This document shows, piece by piece, positions 24,907-34,128 of a stretch of DNA of 64,000 nucleotides; the stretch's first letter is position 1, and each line of letters opens with the position of its first letter. The position numbers and the translations under genes are program-made. Origin of the DNA: Hirschia maritima DSM 19733. GTDB taxonomy: Bacteria > Pseudomonadota > Alphaproteobacteria > Caulobacterales > Hyphomonadaceae. Where the stretch lies: assembly GCF_000378345.1 (NCBI RefSeq), contig NZ_KB899547.1, positions 248,001 through 312,000 of the forward strand, written 5' to 3'. Under the pieces are notes generated by a model. It saw only the letters and a list, made by a program, of their open reading frames with translations. It did no database searches and was not told the DNA's origin.

Positions 24907-25656
24907 TTAACGGCCGAGAACACGGGCTTCACCTGCGCCCGATACGACAGCGTCGATCGTTTTTTTCGAATAATTGTTTAACACGCGAACCGGCGCTCCT
25001 TGCGCCGCGTCCATCAAGGCTTTTCCATCTACCGTTAAACGTAGTCCGCCTTTTAAGTAGGTGAGTGTCACAGGGTCACCTTTGCGGATGAGCGCTGGTG
25101 TGTGGGCATCACTCAGACGAAATGACTGTTGCGCGCGGACAGAACGTTTCAGTTCTTTGCCGACAACACTGTCCTTTGTTGATGGTGTACCTGTTGGGCG
25201 TAGTCTGTTCTTGGGGGGAGCAATCCAAACCAAATCATCAGCTAGAATAACGTCCCCGCGTTTCATGTCTTTTGAAAATGCCAGTAGGAAGTCAGCTTTA
25301 GGAGGCGCATTATTGCTTGGAAGTTTAGCCCGTGCAGCAGCTTGCTTTGCCTTTGTTACTTCTTGCGACGAATATCTCGCAACTGTAATGGGCGCTGTCG
25401 CATTCGAAGGAAAATATACGCCATTTTCTCTTGCAATTTTTCCGACAAATTGAGGGTCAAGCTTCATGGATTGACCCGGGTCAGGTGAGGGCGCGACACG
25501 TACTTTTGCGAGTGGCCCAGAGGCATCAGCAACATCTCCGAGCGTAATCCAAGGACCTGAAACACTTATTGGCTGAGCATCCGTATCAGCTCTTGCGATA
25601 GGCGCACAGGCGATCATCGCAGCGAGAAATGTCAGGTGGAATAGAAGATTACGCAT
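24907..25656 (-). CDS. flgA: Flagellar P-ring assembly chaperone FlgA
   Basis: 249 residues with an N-terminal signal peptide (about 1-23, ending ARAD). The SAF-like C-terminal domain is evident in KGDPVTLTYLKGGLRLTVDG and GAPVRVLNNYSKKTIDAVVSGAGEARV. FlgA helps FlgI polymerise in the periplasm. It lies between flgG and flgH, the standard order. Confidence 0.92.
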   Translation of the reverse strand: MRNLLFHLTFLAAMIACAPIARADTDAQPISVSGPWITLGDVADASGPLAKVRVAPSPDPGQSMKLDPQFVGKIARENGVYFPSNATAPITVARYSSQEVTKAKQAAARAKLPSNNAPPKADFLLAFSKDMKRGDVILADDLVWIAPPKNRLRPTGTPSTKDSVVGKELKRSVRAQQSFRLSDAHTPALIRKGDPVTLTYLKGGLRLTVDGKALMDAAQGAPVRVLNNYSKKTIDAVVSGAGEARVLGR

Positions 25657-25679
25657 AGAGCTTATTTCCTATTTGCTCA

Positions 25680-26465
25680 TTATTTCAATTGAGCTGTCGT
25701 TTGAAGCATCTCATCGGTGGATGTGATGACTTTAGAGTTCATTTCATAGGCCCGCTGTGCATTGATCAGTGCGGAGATTTCCGTCACAGCATTCACGTTT
25801 GATGTTTCAAGGAAGCCTTGAAGAACCGTTCCAAACCCGACAGCACCTGCCTGACCTACATTGGCTGCACCAGAAGCCACAGTTTCGAGCAAAAGGTTGT
25901 CTCCGATTGCATCAAGACCAGCTGGATTGATGAAGCGTGCTATTTCAAGGGAACCAAGGTTTGATGGTTCTGTTGCCCCAGCAGTTGTTGCTTGGACAGT
26001 TCCTTGGGCATTGATACTGACTTCTAGTGTATCAGCTGGCACAGTGATACCGGGTGATACAGTGTACCCGTCTTCTGTCACGATTTGACCGTCTCCATTG
26101 ACAGAAAAATTCCCGGCTCTTGTGTATGCGGTATTTCCATCTGGCATTTGGACCATGAAATATCCATCACCTTGCATGGCGATGTCATAGGAGTTCCCAG
26201 TCTGTTGGATGTTTCCTTGCTCAGTAATCCGGTAGACAGACCCAGTTTTCACACCGGTACCTACCTGAACACCTGTCGGTACCACAGTGTTGGCATCAGA
26301 TGAGGAAACACCCATTTTAACCTGATTGGTGTAGAGAAGGTCTTGAAATTCAGCGCGTTGACGCTTGTATCCAGTCGTATTCATGTTGGCGATATTGTTT
26401 GATATCACCTCAACATTAAGCTGTTGCGCTTGCATACCTGTGGCTGCTGTACTGAGTGCGCGCAT
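25680..26465 (-). CDS. flgG: Flagellar distal rod protein FlgG
   Basis: 261 residues. The rod/hook N-terminus STAATGMQAQQLNVEVISNNIANMNTTGYKRQRAEFQDLLY and the C-terminal helix VTEISALINAQRAYEMNSKVITSTDEMLQTTAQL fit FlgG exactly, including the usual length. It builds the distal rod that passes through the P and L rings. Confidence 0.97.
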   Translation of the reverse strand: MRALSTAATGMQAQQLNVEVISNNIANMNTTGYKRQRAEFQDLLYTNQVKMGVSSSDANTVVPTGVQVGTGVKTGSVYRITEQGNIQQTGNSYDIAMQGDGYFMVQMPDGNTAYTRAGNFSVNGDGQIVTEDGYTVSPGITVPADTLEVSINAQGTVQATTAGATEPSNLGSLEIARFINPAGLDAIGDNLLLETVASGAANVGQAGAVGFGTVLQGFLETSNVNAVTEISALINAQRAYEMNSKVITSTDEMLQTTAQLK

Positions 26466-26522
26466 GAATTCTTCCTTCTTATCTTGCTAGCGTGAAGCCA
26501 GACTTATGTTTCTGACTGTGGG

Positions 26523-27293
26523 CTAACGGACTTTTGCGAGCTTGCTGATAGCTTGCTCGCGCATATCATTTGTATTGGTAATGAGTTTTGCGACGCTTTG
26601 ATAAGCGCGTGAAATCTCAATCATTTGTGTCATTTCAACAATTGGCGAGACATTCGAACTTTCGACAAAACCTTGTTGTAGGCGAACTTGTGTATCTATG
26701 GGTTCTTGATCGCCCCTAATGTAGAGGTTGTTTCCAACTTTTTCTAAGGCTTCTGGAACTTCGAAGGTTTTGACACCCAGATTTCCGATTGTACCGCCAT
26801 CTTGAACAATGGACCCATCCTGATTGATGGTAATCTGCCCGCCTTCAGGGTTAGCTGTAATCGGGCCTCCAGCTGCAATAATTATGGATTCGCCTTCATA
26901 AACATCGCGGGAATTTCGCAAGTGTTCACCATTGCGAGTGAGCAATTGGCCATCAATGCCCATAGAAAATTCGCCATCGCGTGTATAAAAAATATCACCG
27001 TTTGGAGATTCAACCTCAAAAAAGCCAATGCCATCAATCGCGATGTCTAGTGGGTTTCCCGTTTGAACGATTGTGCCCACACTCATATCACGTTGAAGTT
27101 GCCAACCTTGGGTAAAAGTAATGTCGTGTGGGTTTTCTGTTGCGCGGGCAGGACGTTCTGTAATTTCGTGATTAACTAGGTGTTCAACTTTGAATCCGGT
27201 CGTGTTCATGTTTGCGAGGTTGTTCGCAGTAACATCCATTTTCTGACGCAATAATTGTTGCGTCGACAGACCAATCGCTAAAGAATTGTCCAT
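26523..27293 (-). CDS. flgF: Flagellar proximal rod protein FlgF
   Basis: 256 residues from the ATG of MDNSLAIGLSTQQLLRQ. The N-terminal NNLANMNTTGFK, the middle TGNPLDIAIDGIGFFEV and the C-terminal NVSPIVEMTQMIEISRAYQSV identify a rod protein of the FlgF branch. A TTG 18 bases earlier is the alternative start. First gene of the minus-strand flgF-flgG-flgA-flgH operon, divergent from fliL. Confidence 0.92.
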   Translation of the reverse strand: MDNSLAIGLSTQQLLRQKMDVTANNLANMNTTGFKVEHLVNHEITERPARATENPHDITFTQGWQLQRDMSVGTIVQTGNPLDIAIDGIGFFEVESPNGDIFYTRDGEFSMGIDGQLLTRNGEHLRNSRDVYEGESIIIAAGGPITANPEGGQITINQDGSIVQDGGTIGNLGVKTFEVPEALEKVGNNLYIRGDQEPIDTQVRLQQGFVESSNVSPIVEMTQMIEISRAYQSVAKLITNTNDMREQAISKLAKVR

Positions 27294-27595
27294 TGGACCA
27301 CATAAACCCAACGCTGGACTCTGCTATTTTACTAGAGACCGCGGAAGATGATTTGTCAGTTATACCTGCTCAACAAATTCATCAGCGTCCTGCGCTATTT
27401 TGCGCTGAACATATCAGTTTTCAAAATACAAAATGGCCCGAAGATGGTTAACACCATGTTGAGATAACTGCATTGAGGTGAAAATTTTTCCGTATTAAAT
27501 CGGCAGATTTTGCCGATCTCCATGAATCGTTAACGAAGTAGAACGATTTTGCCTAATAATAGAAACACACGCGCGATTTAATTTGAGCAGGTCCC
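27294..27595. other. Divergent control region between flgF and fliL
   Basis: 302 bases without a gene. It holds the near-CtrA sequence at 27448-27462, an inverted repeat at 27499-27517 (ATCGGCA / TGCCGAT, 5-base loop) and a further TTAAC at 27530. The second dyad recalls the CGGCA-TGCCG shape of Caulobacter FlbD sites, from memory. No sigma-54 promoter of good match was found. Confidence 0.45.
27448..27462. promoter_or_regulatory. Possible CtrA binding site before fliL
   Basis: TTAACACCATGTTGA matches the CtrA consensus TTAA-N7-TTAA at seven of eight fixed positions. In Caulobacter the fliLM operon is a CtrA-controlled class II operon, so the placement is sensible. It is about 134 bases before the fliL start. 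Confidence 0.35.
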
Positions 27596-28297
27596 ATGGC
27601 TGAAGAAGAAACAAAACCTGAAGAAGAAACCGCTGAGGAAGAAAAGCCAGCGAAAAAGAAACTTGCTGGTAAGACTATGATTTTATTCATAGTTCTTCCA
27701 GCATTCCTTATCCTCGCAGGTGGTGTCGCTGTGGGGATGATGCTCGCTGGAGGAGGGAAAGAAGATACCTCCAAAGAGTATGCCGAAGCCAAAGGAGACT
27801 ATGAAAAGTCTGAAGATGGTTCGGATAAAAAAGGCGATGATTACGATAAAAAAGACGGCGACAAGGAAAAAAAGGACGAAAAGAAGGATAAAGGCGGCAA
27901 AGATAAAAAAGCCGGCTATGGCGATGATAAAGGCGGAAAAAAAGGTCCGGTGCGTGATACCGGAACTTTACAAGTCGGAAATGCCGGAGATCCTTCCTAT
28001 TACATAATGCCAGACCTTTTGGTGAACTTGGCCAGTCAGGATGGCGATCGTCAATTATTCTTGAAATTAAAGCTGACTTTGGAAGCTGAAGATCCAGAAA
28101 TGTTTTCAGATATTCCGAAAATGCTCCCGCGTATTACTGATCAATATCAAATGTTCTTACGTGAATTGAGAGTTGATGACTTAAATGGTTCTGCTGGTGG
28201 GTATCGCCTTCGGTTGGAGCTCTTGCGCCGTATTAATATAGCAATCGCTCCTTCGCGAGTGGATGCTGTGTTGATCGAAGAAATGCTGGTGCAATAA
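27596..28297 (+). CDS. fliL: Flagellar basal body-associated protein FliL
   Basis: 233 residues. An acidic/lysine-rich cytoplasmic N-terminus (1-20) precedes one membrane span (about 27-47). A very charged, low-complexity linker of about 65 residues (Lys, Asp, Gly repeats at 60-120) leads to the periplasmic FliL domain, with YYIMPDLLVNLASQDGDRQLFLKLKLTLEAED. The linker is longer than in enteric FliL (154 residues). FliL surrounds the stators and supports torque. Followed by fliM after 11 bases. Confidence 0.93.
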   Translation: MAEEETKPEEETAEEEKPAKKKLAGKTMILFIVLPAFLILAGGVAVGMMLAGGGKEDTSKEYAEAKGDYEKSEDGSDKKGDDYDKKDGDKEKKDEKKDKGGKDKKAGYGDDKGGKKGPVRDTGTLQVGNAGDPSYYIMPDLLVNLASQDGDRQLFLKLKLTLEAEDPEMFSDIPKMLPRITDQYQMFLRELRVDDLNGSAGGYRLRLELLRRINIAIAPSRVDAVLIEEMLVQ

Positions 28298-28308
28298 GGA
28301 ATTAGAGC

Positions 28309-29442
28309 ATGACAGCAGAAGATGAAGACTGGAGCGTAGACGGCGGCGAAGAAGGTAACTTCGACGAGGATATGGCTGCGGCTTGGGAAGCTGAGCTTGC
28401 CAATGAAGCTGAAGCTGACCTTGATACCTCCACATCAGCTAGTAACTCGGCTGGGTCGGAACGTATTCTAAACCAGGATGAGATTGACTCTCTTCTTGGT
28501 TTCTCGCTTGAAGAAGATGATGATGGAAAAGGGTCGGGTATCCGTTCCATCATTAACTCAGCGCATGTTTCTTATGAACGTTTGCCAATGCTCGAGGTGG
28601 TTTTTGATCGCCTTGTTCGTTTGCTGACGACAAGTCTTCGTAACTTCACTTCTGATAACGTTGAGGTTTCTTTGGATTCCATTGCAAGCATGCGTTTTGG
28701 AGACTATCTGAATTCAATTCCATTGCCTGCTATTCTTGCTGTGTTTAGAGCACGACAACTCGACAATTATGGTTTGGTGACTGTTGATTCAAACCTAATT
28801 TATTCAATTGTGGATGTGCTGTTAGGCGGTCGTCGCGGTACTGCTGCTATGCGTGTGGAAGGCCGTCCTTACACCACTATTGAGCGCATGCTGGTTACAC
28901 GTCTTGTGGAAGTGATCCTTGGGGACGCGAAGAAAGCTTTTGACCCACTAACCGAGGTTGATTTTGATCTCGACCGGATTGAAACAAACCCTCGTTTTGC
29001 TGCAATCGCTCAACCCGCTAATGCCGCCATTCTTGTGCGCTTGCGTGTTGATATGGAAGACCGTGGTGGACGCTGTGAGCTGATGTTGCCTTATGCAACG
29101 CTAGAGCCGATCCGGAAAATGCTTTTGCAGAACTTCATGGGTGAGAAGTTTGGTAACGACAATATTTGGGAAGGTCACCTCGCGACTGAGATTTGGACCG
29201 CTCCAACCAATGTTCGTGTGGTGATGGACGAGTTTGAACAACCGCTAGGCCGTATGATGAGCCTTGAAGTGGGTGATACGCTCCTCATGAATGCTGGACA
29301 AAATTCAAAAGTATCATTGCGTTGTGGTGATATTTATCTAACCGAGGGCCAAATTGGCCGCATTGGAAAAAAAGTTGCGGTGCGTGTCGACGCGCCTCTT
29401 GAAGGGGTTGCCAAAAAGGCACTTGTGGAGAGCCAACAATGA
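28309..29442 (+). CDS. fliM: Flagellar motor switch protein FliM
   Basis: 377 residues. The N-terminus is acidic (about 40 residues of Asp, Glu and Ala) before the LNQDEIDSLLGF CheY-binding peptide, which in enteric FliM is at the very start. The middle domain has MLEVVFDRLVRLLTTSLRNF and RFGDYLNSIPLPAI, and the C-terminal SpoA-like domain is present. It forms the rotor C ring and receives phosphorylated CheY. AAGGA precedes the start; the stop overlaps the next gene (ATGA). Confidence 0.95.
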   Translation: MTAEDEDWSVDGGEEGNFDEDMAAAWEAELANEAEADLDTSTSASNSAGSERILNQDEIDSLLGFSLEEDDDGKGSGIRSIINSAHVSYERLPMLEVVFDRLVRLLTTSLRNFTSDNVEVSLDSIASMRFGDYLNSIPLPAILAVFRARQLDNYGLVTVDSNLIYSIVDVLLGGRRGTAAMRVEGRPYTTIERMLVTRLVEVILGDAKKAFDPLTEVDFDLDRIETNPRFAAIAQPANAAILVRLRVDMEDRGGRCELMLPYATLEPIRKMLLQNFMGEKFGNDNIWEGHLATEIWTAPTNVRVVMDEFEQPLGRMMSLEVGDTLLMNAGQNSKVSLRCGDIYLTEGQIGRIGKKVAVRVDAPLEGVAKKALVESQQ

Positions 29443-29756
29443 CTGTTTCACCATCTATTATAATTGATGTTTTTCTTATCGTTTTGTTGGTCATCGCGAT
29501 CGCTTATTTTTGGCGATTAGATAATCGTTTGAAAGCCATCAAGTCAGGTCGCGATAGTATGCTGGAAGCGACTAAGGAGCTGGCACTGACCATAAACCAG
29601 GCTCAAGCGACTATTGGAGATTTGAAATCCACTTCAACTGATGTTGGTCAAAAACTTCAAATTCAAATTGATGAAGCGCGTGCATTGCATACGCGTAATC
29701 AAGAGATTTCCGTCTCACAGGGTGATGCAGGGTTGCGTCGCCGGAACACATTTTAG
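29439..29756 (+). CDS. Single-pass membrane coiled-coil protein of the fliLM operon (DUF6468-like)
   Basis: 105 residues. One N-terminal membrane span (about 7-25, IIIDVFLIVLLVIAIAYFW), then a basic-start coiled coil (RLDNRLKAIKSGRDSMLEATKELA...) to about residue 95. The place between fliM and the MotE-like gene, overlapping fliM by ATGA, matches a small protein found in Caulobacter relatives; it may be the equivalent of the flagellar-positioning protein PflI, but I cannot confirm that. A role at the flagellar pole or motor is inferred. Confidence 0.6.
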   Translation: MTVSPSIIIDVFLIVLLVIAIAYFWRLDNRLKAIKSGRDSMLEATKELALTINQAQATIGDLKSTSTDVGQKLQIQIDEARALHTRNQEISVSQGDAGLRRRNTF

Positions 29757-29768
29757 GAGCTAGTAAAC

Positions 29769-30497
29769 ATGACAAAAACAATTCGTCTCATGCCAGCTCT
29801 TATCGCTGTTTCAGTTGGCTCCATTGCATTGAAGGCGGTCGATATAGCTGAGGCTGCAACAGAGCCCGCTACGGATGATTACACTGAAGGTCAGGAAAAT
29901 GCCGAAAATGATGGGTATGATGCGCCTGAAGTAGTGGATGATACTGGTCATGAAGATGACTTTGACGGCATGACTGATGTTGATTTTTCAGAAATAGAAG
30001 ATTCTAGAGATGATACCTGTATGGCCGTGCCAGATTTTACGGCTGAAACAGGTCTTTCTCAGTATGAAATTGAAGTGCTTCGTTCTCTAGCTGATCGCCG
30101 CATGGAGCTGGATGAACGCGCTGAAAAAATTGATACACGCGAACAAATGACCGCAGCAGCCGAAGCGCGCTTGGACGAGCAGATAGCGGAATTGAAAGAG
30201 CTTGAAGCGGGTGTCCAAAATCTATTGGTCACTATGGAACAAAAGCGTGACGAACGTTTAGATGGTTTGGTTAGCGTTTATCAAAGTATGAAACCCAAAG
30301 ATGCAGCCCGTATTTTTGAAACGCTTGGTGATGATGTGTTGTTGGAAGTATCCCAACGGATGAAACACGCTCAGCTAGGTGCTGTTATGTCTGCCATGTC
30401 GTCCAAGAGAGCAGAGCAGCTGACACGAATGCTAGCGGAGCGAGCCGAACTACCAAGTACGGCTGATGATTTGTTGGCTAGGGCAGAAGCTGGGTAA
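29769..30497 (+). CDS. MotE-like motility protein (MgtE-N-like domain)
   Basis: 242 residues. A signal-like or membrane segment lies at 10-30; an acidic region follows (about 35-80); then a coiled coil (RSLADRRMELDERAEKIDTREQM...) and a C-terminal MgtE-N-like helical domain (SVYQSMKPKDAARIFETLGDDVLLEVSQRMKHAQLGAVMSAMSS). This is the layout of MotE, a periplasmic chaperone that stabilises MotC or MotB partner proteins in alphaproteobacteria. It sits directly after the small membrane gene and before the TPR protein. Confidence 0.75.
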   Translation: MTKTIRLMPALIAVSVGSIALKAVDIAEAATEPATDDYTEGQENAENDGYDAPEVVDDTGHEDDFDGMTDVDFSEIEDSRDDTCMAVPDFTAETGLSQYEIEVLRSLADRRMELDERAEKIDTREQMTAAAEARLDEQIAELKELEAGVQNLLVTMEQKRDERLDGLVSVYQSMKPKDAARIFETLGDDVLLEVSQRMKHAQLGAVMSAMSSKRAEQLTRMLAERAELPSTADDLLARAEAG

Positions 30498-30502
30498 AAA
30501 CA

Positions 30503-33500
30503 TTGAAAAAGCTTCGGACCAAATCGCAGAGTAAACTCACCAAAGCAGCACTATCATTGGGTATTGCGACCACAGCTTTGCCTTTCTTATGGGGGCAAGA
30601 TGCATTCGCTCAGCGCGGTGTATCTTTGACAGCTGACGACGCAGGTGGACATGCTCGATTGGTCGCGAAATGGTCTGATGGTGATGAAACCGCGCCTAAA
30701 ATAGATGCCAGTATTCAAAGCCGAGTGTTGGTGTTGAAATTTCCTGAACCGGTGTCTTTGGATTTGGAACCAGTGCGTGAGAATTTGCCAGCGTGGGTGG
30801 CTTTAGCGCGCCTTGACGGTGATGGATTGACAGCGCGAATTGCTTTAAAAAAGCAAGATACACGTCTGCATTTGTCCAAGTCGATTGATCTGACAGCTAT
30901 AGATATTCTGCCAGAAGAAACTGAAGCTGATCCGCGAGATATCATCTCGCCTCTAGTCGCTGCTAGAAGAGCTCAAGCCGCGGCAGCAAAAATCGCTGAA
31001 ATACCGCCGCCAGTTGATTTTATTGATGGCCTCGAGGTTCGTGCATCTGATGCTGGTGGTCGCACACGTGTGGCATTTTATTGGCCGCAGAGCGTTGAAT
31101 ACACGACTGATTTTGAAAATGGTTTATTTTCCCTGAAGTTTGATCACCGTGCAAAGCCAGATATAGCTCGATTGAACATCGATCCTTATGGTCAGCTGGA
31201 AGGTGCGCGTTTTGAAAATGACGATTTGGGCATGTTGTTTAGGCTGGAACTGCCCTCAGGTGTGACGCCAACTGCCTATAAAGAGGGGAACATCGTCGTC
31301 GTCGATTTGGCGTCTAAAGAAGCAATTGAGGCGGCAAAAAAGGAAAAGGCGGCGCAAGAAAAAGCTGTAGCTGAAGCAGCAGCTGCTGCCGAGCGAAAAG
31401 CAAACGAGCCTGCACAACCTGCTTCAAATGCCTCTGTGCCTGAACCAAAAGAAAATCCGATCCAAAATACGGCGTACCAAGAGCCAAACCAGCCTGTAGA
31501 ATTGGCATTGCCTAAGCCTCCAGAACCCAAAGAGGCGGTTTTTGGTTCATCTTCACAGGCAGTTGGATTGTCTCGCGATATAGATGTGGATCGAGGCGGC
31601 AATTCCGAAGCGGTACAATCACCTAAGATTACTCCAACCCAGCAAGTCAAAAATGAAAAATTGGGACCGCGAGAGACTTTTTTTCGAGGTGAATGGGCGG
31701 ATCCTTCTCCTGTTTCCAAAAAGGTGAAAGCTGAGATTAAGTCATTACCAAATGGGTTGACTATCTCAGTGCCTTGGCAAGCGCCGGCACCAGCCGCAGT
31801 GTTTACACGTCAACCAGCCAACTGGATTGTGTTTGCAACTGATTCAGATATCGAAATTGATCAATCTAAAGTTCCTTCACGCTACACAGTGGAAACAATA
31901 CGGCAGGAAGAAGCTGTGTTTTTGCGCGTTGAAGCTCCTGAAGGGATGGTCGCGTCGGCGCAGTCGGTCGGAACGACTTGGACGATTACATTTGCACCTG
32001 CAGCCGTACAGCCTGATCGCTTTCTAAAGCCTGTTAGAGAAGTGTCCGATACGGGGCGCTTTAGTATTGAAACAACACTAATCGGTGCTGCGGGGATTGT
32101 GTGGTTTACTGACCCCATGGTGGGTGATGAAATAGCAGCTGCAGTTGCGTTTGGACCTGCTTCAGCATCGACGACACCAAGAAGATTTGTGGAAGCTGAA
32201 ATGCCTTCTACGGCACATGGTTTGGCGATTATTCCAAATTCTGATGATGTTTCTGTGAAACTCAATGATGAACGTGTCGTGGTGACATCGTCCAGAGGGA
32301 TGGCAATGTCGGATGCTTCTGGTGGTACAACAGCTGCTTACGCAAAGATGAAGACAGATACGCCGACGCCTGCATTCATTGATTTTGATGCTTGGGGTGG
32401 CCTTTATGGGAATAATTTCTTTGCCAGAAAAGGTGAGTTGGCCAGAGCAGCGGCAGCGCGTGATCCTGCATCAAAGGCTGGGACTGATGTTTTAGTTGAT
32501 CTTGCTCGTTTTTACATCGGACATGATTTCGGTGCCGAAGCGACAGGTGTATTAGAAACGGCTTTAGATGGCCGTCCACTCTTAGAGCAAGAAGCAGCTT
32601 TTTTAGGGCTTCGCGGTGCTGCACTTGTGATGATGCAACGCTATGAAGAAGCTGAAAAAGATCTTTCTAAAGGGCCTTTGCGCGCTGATAAATCCGCTAT
32701 GTTGTGGCGCGGATATGTGGCTGCAAAACTAGGCCAATGGGAAAGGTCAAACGACTTTTTCCGTCAAGCTGAAGAACTTATTTTTGCCTATTCTGGACGT
32801 TGGGCAGCAGAGTTTTATAACGTTGCTGCTGAAGCAGCCTTAAAAGCAAATGAGTTGGATAGAGCCCGCCAATTGGCAGGTCGCGCAGCCGGTACGAGTT
32901 ACCGTGAATCCGCTGAATCAGCATCTCTATTGATTGCCCGCATTGATGAGACAAAAGGTGAGTTGGAAAAAGCTTACAAGCAATATGTTGCTTTAACTGT
33001 CGATGGAAGTGAACCAGTCGCTGTACGCGCTGAATTACGTCGCCTCGATTTAGGGGCCAAGATTGACAAGATTACTCCTTCTGAAGCGGCAGACCATTTG
33101 GATACGCTACGTTATCGTTGGCGCGGTGACTCCGTTGAAATGGAAACAGTAGGTATTCTTGCTGATCAATACATGAGCCTTGGTCGGTTTAGAGAAGCGT
33201 TACTTCTGGTTCAGTCTGCTGCTTTACGAAGCCCTAATGAGCCGGGTGCGCGTGAATTGCGAATTCGTCTAGTGGAGTTTTTCCGTAAACTCTATTTGGA
33301 TGGTGAAGCGGAACGCTTAGACCCAATTCAAGCACTTGCACTGTTTTATGAATTTAGAGATTTGACCCCAATCGGCCAAGATGGGGATAGAATGATCCGT
33401 AAACTGGCGCGTCGATTGGTTGCTTTTGACTTGCTCGACCCTGCCACTGAATTACTTCAGCACCAGGTGGATAATCGTGTGCGGGGACGCGGTAAGGCCG

Positions 33501-34057
33501 TTATCGCCGTGGACCTTGCGTCTATCTATCTCATGGACCGTCAACCTGACCGCGCGCTTGCAGCCATCGCAGCCTCTCGTCAACCACGTTTACCTAAAGA
33601 GTTAGCTTTGCAGCGCCGTTTGCTGGAGGCTGCAGCCTATCGTGATATGGGGCGGACAGATCACGCTATCGAGTTGTTGGAGGGCGTAGAGGGATTAGAA
33701 GCAGCTTCTATTCGCGCGGACTCTTATTGGAAAAGTGAACAATGGGGAGATGCCGCAATCCAGCTAGCCTCAATGTTGCCAACGCCTGAAAATGCTCAAA
33801 AGTCTGATGTTGATCTTGCACTAAAAGCTGCAATTGCTGGACGTTTGGCAAAAAATATGGGGTTGTTGGATCGTTTGAACCAAGGCTATGCGACGCTGTT
33901 TGAGAACACAGCCAACGAACAGAGCTTTGCGCTGATTACGTCGCAAACCGATATTTCGGGTGCTGCTTTATCCGAAGCAGTGCGACGACGCGCTGATGCG
34001 CCGCGCGTAGATGCTTTTGCAGCTAGTATAAAACAACGTTTTGACGGAGAAGGATAA
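30503..34057 (+). CDS. Very large periplasmic TPR protein of the fliLM operon
   Basis: 1184 residues beginning at TTG, five bases after the previous stop; no ATG occurs nearby, and the next residues form a good signal peptide ending DAFAQ. Residues 35-320 are beta-rich (AMIN-like or unknown), 290-420 contain a low-complexity Ala/Glu/Pro linker, and residues about 630-1130 are repeated helix pairs of TPR type (ALVMMQRYEEAEKDL; AAYRDMGRTDHAIELLEGVE). The long protein follows motE in several alphaproteobacteria, so it probably works at the motor or periplasm, but its job is not known. TTG may lower its expression relative to the upstream genes. Confidence 0.75.
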   Translation: MKKLRTKSQSKLTKAALSLGIATTALPFLWGQDAFAQRGVSLTADDAGGHARLVAKWSDGDETAPKIDASIQSRVLVLKFPEPVSLDLEPVRENLPAWVALARLDGDGLTARIALKKQDTRLHLSKSIDLTAIDILPEETEADPRDIISPLVAARRAQAAAAKIAEIPPPVDFIDGLEVRASDAGGRTRVAFYWPQSVEYTTDFENGLFSLKFDHRAKPDIARLNIDPYGQLEGARFENDDLGMLFRLELPSGVTPTAYKEGNIVVVDLASKEAIEAAKKEKAAQEKAVAEAAAAAERKANEPAQPASNASVPEPKENPIQNTAYQEPNQPVELALPKPPEPKEAVFGSSSQAVGLSRDIDVDRGGNSEAVQSPKITPTQQVKNEKLGPRETFFRGEWADPSPVSKKVKAEIKSLPNGLTISVPWQAPAPAAVFTRQPANWIVFATDSDIEIDQSKVPSRYTVETIRQEEAVFLRVEAPEGMVASAQSVGTTWTITFAPAAVQPDRFLKPVREVSDTGRFSIETTLIGAAGIVWFTDPMVGDEIAAAVAFGPASASTTPRRFVEAEMPSTAHGLAIIPNSDDVSVKLNDERVVVTSSRGMAMSDASGGTTAAYAKMKTDTPTPAFIDFDAWGGLYGNNFFARKGELARAAAARDPASKAGTDVLVDLARFYIGHDFGAEATGVLETALDGRPLLEQEAAFLGLRGAALVMMQRYEEAEKDLSKGPLRADKSAMLWRGYVAAKLGQWERSNDFFRQAEELIFAYSGRWAAEFYNVAAEAALKANELDRARQLAGRAAGTSYRESAESASLLIARIDETKGELEKAYKQYVALTVDGSEPVAVRAELRRLDLGAKIDKITPSEAADHLDTLRYRWRGDSVEMETVGILADQYMSLGRFREALLLVQSAALRSPNEPGARELRIRLVEFFRKLYLDGEAERLDPIQALALFYEFRDLTPIGQDGDRMIRKLARRLVAFDLLDPATELLQHQVDNRVRGRGKAVIAVDLASIYLMDRQPDRALAAIAASRQPRLPKELALQRRLLEAAAYRDMGRTDHAIELLEGVEGLEAASIRADSYWKSEQWGDAAIQLASMLPTPENAQKSDVDLALKAAIAGRLAKNMGLLDRLNQGYATLFENTANEQSFALITSQTDISGAALSEAVRRRADAPRVDAFAASIKQRFDGEG

Positions 34058-34128
34058 CTTCCAAGTTATCCTCATATTCCATGTTGCTTGTACTCTAATC
34101 TTTTATTCGAGATTGAGGGAGAAGTGGT

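Noticed and set aside
31276-31719. 147-codon minus-strand frame inside the large TPR gene
   Set aside because: It mirrors an Ala/Glu/Pro linker of the plus-strand protein and has no start context.
34052-34071. GGATAACTT-CC-AAGTTATCC palindrome at the end of the TPR gene
   Set aside because: It overlaps the stop codon, has a two-base loop and no T run; neither a terminator nor an operator is convincing.
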